From contig JALEIO010000174.1 of NCBI GenBank assembly GCA_022769845.1, positions 1 to 5,252 of the forward strand: a stretch of 5,252 nt of DNA, in the 5' to 3' direction. The DNA is from Oscillospiraceae bacterium. Its GTDB lineage: Bacteria; Bacillota; Clostridia; UMGS1810. This document shows, piece after piece, positions 1 to 4,299 of this stretch. Every line of letters begins with the position of its first letter. The stretch's first letter is position 1. The notes under the pieces are model-generated. The model was not told the DNA's origin and ran no database searches. It worked only from the letters and a program-made list of their open reading frames with translations. A program made the translations under genes and the position numbers.

Positions 1-141
1 ATGTATGTGATTATTTTGACGAATGCCACGAGATTTTTGAATATGAAGAGTGGATTTCGGGGATATGATTACAACATCATTTGTAAGATGCGCGAAGATA
101 TACATAATGCAATTTATGATGATTTATTCGGATCATTTTAA
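1..141 (+). CDS. C-terminal end of an unrecognised gene, possibly frameshifted
   Basis: An open frame runs from the first base to a TAA at 139-141 (46 codons), ending in REDIHNAIYDDLFGSF. I do not recognise the family. The first 65 bases are also open in the frame starting at base 3. That frame reads CDYFDECHEIFEYEEWIS, an acidic stretch that looks more like a soluble protein than the frame-1 reading, and it stops at 66-68. Removing one G from the GGGG run at 59-62 would join the acidic first half to the frame-1 second half as one continuous C-terminus. Either the gene lies wholly in frame 1, with the ATG at base 1 being a start or an internal codon, or it is frameshifted. A terminator follows at once, which supports 141 as the true end of a gene. 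Function unknown. Confidence 0.4.
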   Translation: MYVIILTNATRFLNMKSGFRGYDYNIICKMREDIHNAIYDDLFGSF

Positions 142-144
142 CTC

Positions 145-187
145 AGGCAAAACTGTATAAAATTATAAAATTCTGTTTTGCTTTTTT
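145..187 (+). terminator. Rho-independent terminator after the leftmost gene
   Basis: GCAAAAC (147-153) and GTTTTGC (175-181) form a perfect 7-bp stem. It can be extended by a G-T and an A-T pair at the base, and its 21-nt loop is AT-rich. A run of six T follows at 182-187. It starts a few bases after the TAA at 139-141, the normal place for the end of that transcript. The stem is A/T-rich and the loop long, so efficiency may be modest. Confidence 0.6.
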
Positions 188-379
188 CTATGCAGAAAAA
201 TATTTGTCCGCTTCCTTGCTCTTTATCTTTCGCAAAAAGGCATGCTCGGCTTGCCTGTTCGGTTGTAAACGCCCTCACAACGGCACGCTGACGCTACCAC
301 CTTTTTGCGAGGACTGCGCCTGCGGCGCAAGAGCATCTAAACCGTTCGGCACTTTCAGAAAAGCAGAACAATTTAGATA
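188..379 (-). pseudogene. Degenerate minus-strand reading frame, mobile-element-like
   Basis: On the minus strand a frame runs from a stop at 382-380 down to a TAG at 190-188. It has a single in-frame TGA at 277-275. It reads through pieces such as LKVPNGLDALAPQAQSSQ and, after the TGA, GRLQPNRQAEHAFLRKIKSK. It has no obvious start codon or ribosome binding site. The stretch is richer in G+C than its surroundings. From memory it resembles sequence often found around conjugative or mobilisable elements of gut Firmicutes, but I cannot verify that here. The plus strand also has an 89-codon open frame over the same bases (204-473, TTG start, no Shine-Dalgarno), with a Cys-rich composition that does not look like a real protein. 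The region may be a conserved structured noncoding segment and not a broken gene. Confidence 0.3.
217..335. repeat. Nested inverted repeats in a structured noncoding region
   Basis: Three inverted repeats lie within 120 bp. TGCTCTT (217-223) pairs with AAGAGCA (329-335). TCGCAAAAAGG (230-240) pairs perfectly over 11 bp with CCTTTTTGCGA (300-310). A compact hairpin has TGCGCC (315-320) and GGCGCA (324-329) with a 3-base loop; it shares base 329 with the outer stem, so those two compete at one position. A 5-bp GTTGT/ACAAC hairpin (262-266, 277-281) lies inside the 11-bp stem. Nested stems of this sort fit a folded RNA or a DNA site bound by a mobile-element protein. The sequence does not say which. 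Confidence 0.55.
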
Positions 380-395
380 TCATAGTGAATTGTTC
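366..395. repeat. Inverted repeat GAACAATT / AATTGTTC
   Basis: GAACAATT (366-373) and AATTGTTC (388-395) are a perfect 8-bp inverted repeat around a 14-nt spacer. One wobble and one A-T pair can extend the stem inward. It stands between the nested repeats at 217-335 and the terminator hairpin at 405-437. This could be a further stem of the same folded RNA or a protein-binding site. Confidence 0.5.
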
Positions 396-404
396 AGTGA
401 GATC

Positions 405-437
405 AAGGGTTTGCGAGATTTTTGCAACCCTTTTTTT
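405..437 (+). terminator. Strong rho-independent terminator
   Basis: AAGGGTT-T-GC (405-414) pairs with GCAACCCTT (424-432), with one bulged T and a 9-nt loop. The run of seven T covers 431-437. This is a clear intrinsic terminator for plus-strand transcription. No plus-strand gene I believe in ends just before it, so it probably ends a short noncoding transcript over the structured region 188-400, or is left from a lost gene. Confidence 0.65.
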
Positions 438-594
438 CAACTCATTTTTTGTAGATATCCGCCCGTTTTATAGTGGGATCGAACTTGGGACTATCTAAAA
501 TCGGACGATTTTAATGAGAAAACATAGAAAAAAACAAATAGATATTTTAATCAAGTGGTAGGACTTGAACCAACAACTAAATATGATAAAGAGG
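438..594. other. AT-rich intergenic stretch, no gene found
   Basis: I see no credible coding frame here. Two short segments look like the T-arm and 3' end of tRNAs when read on the minus strand: GTTCGATCCCACTATA (rc of about 466-481) and GGTTCAAGTCCTACCACTTG (rc of about 552-571). Neither has a matching D-arm, anticodon arm or acceptor partner at the right distance, so neither is a functional tRNA gene. A perfect 18-bp palindrome lies between them at 496-513. The stretch may be the scar of an integration or deletion event; that is inference. Confidence 0.4.
496..513. repeat. Perfect palindrome TAAAATCG-GA-CGATTTTA
   Basis: Two perfect 8-bp arms (496-503 and 506-513) flank a 2-base centre. 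No T run follows, so it is not an intrinsic terminator. The short centre favours a DNA-binding site for a dimeric protein, though no gene starts close by. Confidence 0.5.
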
Positions 595-628
595 ACAGCA
601 GTTTCTATAACAGAGATTGCTGTTTTTT
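595..628 (+). terminator. Strong rho-independent terminator or attenuator
   Basis: ACAGCAGTTTCT (595-606) pairs over 12 bp, with two G-T wobbles, with AGAGATTGCTGT (612-623) around a 5-base loop. T23-type uracil run: the T tract continues through 628. This is one of the best terminators in the window. The Shine-Dalgarno of the next gene begins only about 20 nt later, with no promoter visible in between. The hairpin could therefore be a leader attenuator of the gene at 663-884, or simply the end of a gene now deleted. Confidence 0.7.
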
Positions 629-662
629 ATATCCAAATTAAAAAGGGAAGGAGAAAAGGAGA

Positions 663-884
663 ATGGACTCAAAATTGTTATACAAACAAATTAAAGAGCA
701 GCTTCTTCCTATGGAATGAGTTGCTGTTATGGTTGAAGACGACAAAATGAATTTCTATGTGAATGGGAGATTGGAATTTTATGTAAGAGAATCGGGCGGA
801 GTAAGCTTTGTACCGAATTGTTTTTTTGGAACCTACAATTCTGACACATTTTCATATACAAACAGACTATCGAATATTCCTTAA
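663..884 (+). pseudogene. Small protein gene interrupted by an in-frame TGA
   Basis: A Shine-Dalgarno AAGGAG (648-653) stands 9 nt before an ATG that opens an 18-residue peptide, MDSKLLYKQIKEQLLPME, ended by TGA at 717-719. The same frame then continues open for 54 codons to a TAA at 882-884. That part reads through VEDDKMNFYVNGRLEFYV and ends near TYNSDTFSYTNRLSNIP. Both halves look like genuine protein in one frame. The simplest reading is a protein of about 73 residues broken by one nonsense mutation, such as CGA or TGG to TGA. A shorter product could start at ATG 729, but no ribosome binding site is visible there. I do not recognise the family, and no Cys-rich or redox context suggests selenocysteine. 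The 61-codon frame over the same bases (565-750) is a shadow. Confidence 0.6.
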
Positions 885-929
885 ATTATGTATAATAAAA
901 TTATATTATTGCAGAAAGGCGAGACTAAC

Positions 930-1058
930 ATGACAGGAATTTATTTCAGCGGCACAGGAAACACAAGGTACTGTATGGAACAATTTGTATCAAATTATGA
1001 TGATGCAGTAGATGATTTTGTATCTGATGATCGCCTGAAAATAGAAAAAAATTATTAA
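930..1058 (+). pseudogene. Truncated flavodoxin-type (EFR1-like) protein, N-terminal fragment
   Basis: The 42-residue frame starts MTGIYFSGTGNTRYC. That is a beta strand followed by the SGTGNT phosphate-binding loop that holds the FMN phosphate in flavodoxins. The GIYFSGTGNTRYC wording is typical of EFR1-family proteins, which join a flavodoxin-like N-terminus to a C-terminal 4Fe-4S ferredoxin module and are normally about 250 residues long. Here the similarity fades around residue 27 (DDAV) and the frame ends at TAA 1056-1058. Most of the flavodoxin fold and all the iron-sulfur cysteines are missing. A purine-rich AAAGGCGA lies ~8-15 nt upstream of the ATG, and a TATAAT at 891-896 may be an old -10. 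It is most likely a remnant left by an internal or 3' deletion. It sits next to a TetR-family gene, a pairing common for EFR1 genes in Clostridia. Confidence 0.65.
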
Positions 1059-1064
1059 AACACC

Positions 1065-1093
1065 TTGACAACCGACCGTTCGGTAGGTATAAT
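1065..1093 (+). promoter_or_regulatory. Consensus sigma-A promoter of the TetR gene
   Basis: TTGACA (1065-1070) and TATAAT (1088-1093) are separated by exactly 17 bp, a perfect match to the housekeeping consensus. Transcription should start near 1100, leaving a leader of about 34 nt before the ATG at 1134. A promoter this strong in front of a repressor gene usually needs autorepression, which fits the palindrome filling its spacer. Confidence 0.9.
1071..1088. promoter_or_regulatory. Probable TetR-family operator inside the promoter spacer
   Basis: ACCGACCG-TT-CGGTAGGT has two 8-bp arms matching at 7 of 8 positions around a TT centre. It occupies the whole space between -35 and -10 and overlaps the first base of the -10. 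A dimeric repressor bound here would block RNA polymerase directly. The site is 46 bp upstream of a TetR-family gene, so autoregulation by that protein is the natural inference. Confidence 0.8.
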
Positions 1094-1133
1094 TGTTGTA
1101 TGATAATTGAGAGTCTGTTAAGGAGTGTGTTCT

Positions 1134-1751
1134 ATGGAAAAAGGGAATACAAAGCAGGAAATAATTGAAGCGGCACTTGATCTGTTCTCAGTACAGGGCT
1201 TTGAAGCTACCTCTGTTTCTCAGCTTGCGGATGCTGTCGGCATCCGCAAGGCGTCGCTTTACAGCCATTTTGAAAATAAGCAGGCAATTTTGGATGCATT
1301 AGTGCAGGAAGTACTTAAACAGTATGGGGAACGTTCTCTTTTTGCAAGGGCAGATTTGGAGAATGATGTCGGCAACCTCCCACAGACTTCTGATGCTGCT
1401 GTCAAAATGATTCAGGAGCAGATTCGCTATATTCTCCATGACCCTTCTATCAGCAGGGCAAGGAAAATGCTTGTCATCGAACAGTTCCGTAATCAGGAGA
1501 TGGCAAAGCTGCAAACAAAGCAAAATTATTCCGATGTGCTGGGGTATTTTACCGCACTTATGAAGCAGCTGATCCGCCGGGGTGTGCTGGTAAAATCTGA
1601 TCCGGAGATTATGGCGGCGCAATTTTGCCTCCCTATTTCTGTGTGGATAGATCTCTGTAACCGCGAACCGGAGCGTGAGTCGGAGGTCATGGAACTGGTG
1701 GAAAAACACATCCGACAGTTTTTCAGACTCTATCAGATAAAGGCACGGTGA
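1134..1751 (+). CDS. TetR/AcrR-family transcriptional regulator
   Basis: This 205-residue protein has the TetR plan: an N-terminal three-helix DNA-binding domain (about residues 6-52) and a helical ligand-binding and dimerisation domain. The recognition region is SVSQLADAVGIRKASLYSHF (residues 27-46), with the usual Gly turn and the xxLYxHFxxKxxI signature. The ligand and the wider regulon cannot be read from the sequence, as the C-terminal half is variable in this family. I chose ATG 1134 because AAGGAG (1120-1125) stands 8 nt before it. The in-frame GTG at 1125 overlaps that ribosome binding site and is not credible. A consensus promoter with an operator-like palindrome lies just upstream. 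The next gene begins 4 nt after the stop, so the two are probably co-transcribed and translationally coupled. Neighbouring fragments hint that its former targets may have decayed. Confidence 0.92.
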   Translation: MEKGNTKQEIIEAALDLFSVQGFEATSVSQLADAVGIRKASLYSHFENKQAILDALVQEVLKQYGERSLFARADLENDVGNLPQTSDAAVKMIQEQIRYILHDPSISRARKMLVIEQFRNQEMAKLQTKQNYSDVLGYFTALMKQLIRRGVLVKSDPEIMAAQFCLPISVWIDLCNREPERESEVMELVEKHIRQFFRLYQIKAR

Positions 1752-1755
1752 TTTT

Positions 1756-1962
1756 ATGAGTAAATACGATGTTTTGTGGGCGTGGATAAAGGAAAACGGC
1801 ACAGACAGCTTCAAGCTTACCTTTGCTGAAATTGAGAATATCACCGGATTTACCATCGACCATTCTTTTTTGACATACAAAAAAGAGTTGATAAGCTATG
1901 GGTATCAGGTTGGCAAAATCTCGATGAAAGAGAAGCCGGTTATATTTCAAAAGCAGGAATGA
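1756..1962 (+). CDS. Conserved-looking small protein, function unknown
   Basis: This 68-residue soluble protein begins MSKYDVLWAWIKENGTDSFK and contains LTFAEIENITG (about residues 22-32), followed by HSFLTYKKELISYGYQVGKI. The LTFxEIExIxG core resembles small DUF7662-like domains, which appear in diverse bacteria with no settled role; a small helical, winged-helix-like fold is plausible. No membrane segment or signal peptide is present. It starts 4 nt after the TetR stop. The only ribosome binding site is GGTGA at 1747-1751, made from the end of that gene, which suggests coupled translation. Its TGA stop (1960-1962) shares its last base with an ATG at 1962 that opens the following acetyltransferase debris. 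It probably works in the same pathway as the TetR protein, but no function can be assigned. Confidence 0.75.
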   Translation: MSKYDVLWAWIKENGTDSFKLTFAEIENITGFTIDHSFLTYKKELISYGYQVGKISMKEKPVIFQKQE

Positions 1963-2168
1963 TGGCTTTTGATTTGTAAATAAGAGGCATTGGCAGAAGA
2001 ATTATTGAAATATTGGAAGCGGATTAGTTTTTTATCCGTGCTTGGTGAACAGAAGTGGTTTCTTCTAAAACTGCAGTATCGTTCTATCGAAAAATGGGCT
2101 ATGAATTCAAAAGTGTGAGCACGGGCGCCGATGAATACGGCGTTGTAAGACTGAAAAAACGAAAGTAA
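1962..2168 (+). pseudogene. GNAT acetyltransferase pseudogene, C-terminal half
   Basis: One frame ending at TAA 2166-2168 carries the C-terminal half of a GNAT N-acetyltransferase, broken by stops. From about 1983 it reads RGIGRRIIEILEAD, the acetyl-CoA-binding motif A with its R-G-x-G-R pyrophosphate loop. It then meets TAG at 2025-2027, continues FFIRAW, meets TGA at 2046-2048, and continues TEVVSSKTAVSFYRKMGYEF, the motif B helix with its usual FYRKMGY signature, to the end. A further TAA at 1977-1979 lies just upstream of motif A. An ATG at 1962 overlaps the preceding stop as TGATG, but the N-terminal half of the enzyme is absent. With several stops and no N-terminus it cannot make an active enzyme. 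It belongs to a different GNAT subfamily from the intact gene downstream and is not a duplicate of it. Confidence 0.85.
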
Positions 2169-2246
2169 GTTTGAGATTTTCCATTCCAATACTTTTAAAA
2201 GCTATTTTTATGCAGATGTTGTGGCTTTGTATAAAGAGAAATGGCT

Positions 2247-2271
2247 ATTGTGTATGCACAATCCGGATTGT
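2247..2271. promoter_or_regulatory. Two overlapping palindromes upstream of the acetyltransferase gene
   Basis: ATTGTG (2247-2252) and CACAAT (2257-2262) form a 6-bp hairpin with a 4-base loop. ACAATCCGGATTGT (2258-2271) is a perfect 14-bp palindrome that uses the same ACAAT. In RNA the two hairpins exclude each other; in DNA the second could bind a dimeric regulator. A possible -10 (TATAAA, 2230-2235) lies just upstream with a poor -35. The site is 49 bp before the ATG of the GNAT gene. Confidence 0.45.
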
Positions 2272-2319
2272 AGCTTATGCCAAGATAGTCACAGAAATAT
2301 TGCAAAAGGAGTGGTAGGT

Positions 2320-2838
2320 ATGAAGTTGGTTAAAGCAACACAACAGGATTTTCAGAGAATCACCCAATTCTACCGGGATGTAATTGCACACACAGAGCAT
2401 ATGGATTTATACGCCCGTTGGGTATACGGTCAGCATCCCACAGATGAAATGATTAGAAGGTATATTCAGTCAAATACCATGTACTACTGCGAAAAAGACG
2501 GGTCCATTATTTCTGCAGTTGCAGTCACACAGCAGATGGAAGATTATCATGGTGCTGCGTGGTCAGTTTCTCTTGGGGATGACGAGGTTTCTGTGGTACA
2601 TCTCCTCTGTGTTGCCCCTAAATTTCAAAAGCAAGGTGTCGCTTGCAAGACAATGGGACTTGTGATAGAGTTAAGCCGTGAAATGGGAAGAAAGGCAGTG
2701 CGGCTGGACGCTCTTTTCTGCAACACCCCCGCACATCGGCTTTATGAATCTTTGGGTTTTCAGAAAAGAGACCGGCGGCGGTGGTTTGCCGACAATGTAG
2801 GTTTGACCAACTTTTTCTTATATGAGTTGGTATTGTAG
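2320..2838 (+). CDS. GNAT-family N-acetyltransferase
   Basis: This 172-residue protein is a single-domain GNAT enzyme, a soluble protein that transfers acetyl from acetyl-CoA to an amine. The beta4 strand and pyrophosphate loop are VHLLCVAPKFQKQGVACKTM (residues 93-112), where QKQGVA stands for the usual Q/R-x-x-G-x-G/A. Motif B follows as DALFCNTPAHRLYESLGF (130-147). The N-terminal part (KLVKATQQDFQRITQFYRDV) is the typical opening strand and helix. The substrate cannot be read from the sequence; small molecules, antibiotics or protein amines are all possible. I chose ATG 2320 because AAAAGGAG (2304-2311) stands 8 nt before it. The frame stays open upstream to 2221, but that part has no start signal and would add a Cys-rich extension unlike the family. 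It appears to be a separate transcription unit. No clear terminator follows it. Confidence 0.88.
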   Translation: MKLVKATQQDFQRITQFYRDVIAHTEHMDLYARWVYGQHPTDEMIRRYIQSNTMYYCEKDGSIISAVAVTQQMEDYHGAAWSVSLGDDEVSVVHLLCVAPKFQKQGVACKTMGLVIELSREMGRKAVRLDALFCNTPAHRLYESLGFQKRDRRRWFADNVGLTNFFLYELVL

Positions 2839-2922
2839 GAAACGAAGTGAAATAACGATGTTAATTTGAAAAATACGGAGAAAACGAGAATTAGGAAAGC
2901 AGAACCTATAAAATAAGCACAT

Positions 2923-2951
2923 TTGACTGCATTATCCGCCTATTTTAATAT
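2923..2951 (+). promoter_or_regulatory. Likely promoter of the two-component operon
   Basis: TTGACT (2923-2928) and TAATAT (2946-2951) are separated by 17 bp, each close to the sigma-A consensus. The start point would lie near 2958, about 34 nt before the kinase ATG. A TATAAT at 2964-2969 is an alternative -10, but its -35 position (TATTTT) is poor. Confidence 0.6.
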
Positions 2952-2991
2952 ATCAATACCACATATAATTTATTAAAGGAAGTGATCGCAT

Positions 2992-4299
2992 ATGATGAGA
3001 ATGGAAATAGCCTTGATTTTGGTTTCGCTTTTCGTCGCCTTTATATATTTTAGCGCGGGAAAGCGAAATACACCTCTGCACAAAACCTTTTCGGCATTAT
3101 TGGCGGTAACGCCGCTGCACCTTGCGTTTGATGCGGCCACTGTTTATACGGTCAATCACTTGGAAGCAGTACCGCCCGTTTTAAACGAAATTCTGCACAG
3201 ACTGTTTATCGCAAGCATGGTGGTTGTTGTTTATCTTTTTTACAGGTACATTTCCATTTTGGTTGAGGAGGAAACAAAAAAGCCGGTACGCTTTCATCTT
3301 GCGGCGAGGATTTATTTGATTTTGGCGGAGCTTGGGGCAATGCTTTTGCCCGTTCATTATGCGGTCACGGAGAAGGGGAATTATTCGGATGGTATTCAAG
3401 TATCTGTCTGCTACATAAGTACTGCGTTTTATTTGTTTATGTGCCTGTGGCTGCTTCTTAAAAACCGCAAACAAATGGACAGGAAAAAGAAGGCGGCAAT
3501 CGGCGTGGCTCTTGTTATTGAGGGTATCGTTTCGGTTTTGCAGGCAATAAATCCCACCTGGCTGATTTCCGGAATGGGTATCACACTGATGACGCTTGCC
3601 TTTTATTTAACGCTGGAAAATCCGGACATACTACGCGCAGAGCTTACACAGCAGAAAATGTCTATGCTTTACTTAAAAAGTCAGGTAAATCCTCACTTTC
3701 TATACAATACCCTTGATACAATCCGTATTCAGGCGCAGCTTAACGGCGATAAAACAACGGCTGATTTACTTATGAGATTATCCGACTTCTTTCGCCTCAG
3801 CATCAAGACGGACAAACAAATGACGGCATTGGAGAATGAAACAGAGCTCTCGGACGCATATATGGAGCTGATGTGTTGCCGTTATCCATGCCTTAAATAT
3901 AACTGCGACATTGATCCCGATTTGGGCGACGCATTGGTACCGAATTTTATTCTTCAGCCGATTATTGAAAACAGCCTTCTTCACGGGCTTAAAAACAAAG
4001 GCTACCGTGGAAATATAACGGTAACGGCTGAAAAATCAAGCGGGAAGAAGGACTGCATCGAAATTGAGGTATCGGATACCGGCAGCGGTTTTGACGAAAT
4101 CGTAAAAAATAAGATTGACGAAATGCTTCTGCATTACGATAAGGAGAAACCGAAGACAGAAAGCATAGGCATATTAAATGTTCAAAAGCGTATAAAGCTA
4201 CTCTGCGGCAAGGAGTTTGGTTTAAGCTACACCGAAAATACAGGCGGCGGTGTAACCGCTCATATACGTTTGCCGCTCGTGCGGGAGGAATATAAATGA
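2992..4299 (+). CDS. Membrane sensor histidine kinase, LytS/YesM type
   Basis: This is the 435-residue sensor of a two-component system. Residues 1-210 hold about seven hydrophobic segments (roughly 4-22, 30-54, 68-90, 102-124, 135-157, 168-187, 190-208) with short loops. It lacks the large extracellular domain and HAMP linker of YesM-type kinases, so it may sense a small or membrane-borne signal. The transmitter is of the PF06580 class. The phosphate-accepting His is H235 in QVNPHFLYNTL. The ATP-binding N-box is LQPIIENSLLHG (N327, H331). The G1 box is DTGSG (362-366), and G2-like SIGILNVQKR (391-400) and TGGG (417-420) close the lid. All key residues are present. AAAGGAAG (2975-2982) precedes the ATG at 2992 by 9 nt; in-frame ATGs at 2995 and 3001 are alternatives. 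The stop overlaps the regulator start as ATGA, so the two are one operon. The signal is unknown. Confidence 0.93.
   Translation: MMRMEIALILVSLFVAFIYFSAGKRNTPLHKTFSALLAVTPLHLAFDAATVYTVNHLEAVPPVLNEILHRLFIASMVVVVYLFYRYISILVEEETKKPVRFHLAARIYLILAELGAMLLPVHYAVTEKGNYSDGIQVSVCYISTAFYLFMCLWLLLKNRKQMDRKKKAAIGVALVIEGIVSVLQAINPTWLISGMGITLMTLAFYLTLENPDILRAELTQQKMSMLYLKSQVNPHFLYNTLDTIRIQAQLNGDKTTADLLMRLSDFFRLSIKTDKQMTALENETELSDAYMELMCCRYPCLKYNCDIDPDLGDALVPNFILQPIIENSLLHGLKNKGYRGNITVTAEKSSGKKDCIEIEVSDTGSGFDEIVKNKIDEMLLHYDKEKPKTESIGILNVQKRIKLLCGKEFGLSYTENTGGGVTAHIRLPLVREEYK

Noticed and set aside
204..473. Plus-strand 89-codon open frame, Cys-rich
   Set aside because: It has a TTG start, no Shine-Dalgarno, runs through several hairpins and a terminator, and has a composition unlike a real protein. 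It is probably a by-product of the structured region.
466..576. tRNA gene(s) on the minus strand
   Set aside because: Only T-arm-like pieces are visible. No D-arm, anticodon arm or matching acceptor stem lies at the right distance, and the T-stem of the second piece has a mismatch.
565..590. Promoter TTGAAC (565) with a -10 near 582-590
   Set aside because: The candidate -10 sequences lie only 11-14 bp from the -35, too close for a sigma-A promoter.
717..719. Selenocysteine or reassigned TGA
   Set aside because: TGA ends the TetR gene, the small protein and the kinase. The broken protein has no redox motif around the codon, and no convincing downstream hairpin typical of selenocysteine insertion was seen.
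565..750. Plus-strand 61-codon open frame
   Set aside because: It runs through the terminator at 595-628 and overlaps in another frame the better-supported gene at 663-884, which has its own ribosome binding site.
841..852. CTGACACATTTT repeated at 841 and 5051
   Set aside because: A 12-base AT-rich match occurs in unrelated contexts with no extension on either side; this is compatible with chance.
1299..1880. 193-codon minus-strand frame across the TetR gene
   Set aside because: It lies opposite a clear TetR-family gene and the small protein, and has no recognisable motif or start signal. It is a shadow.
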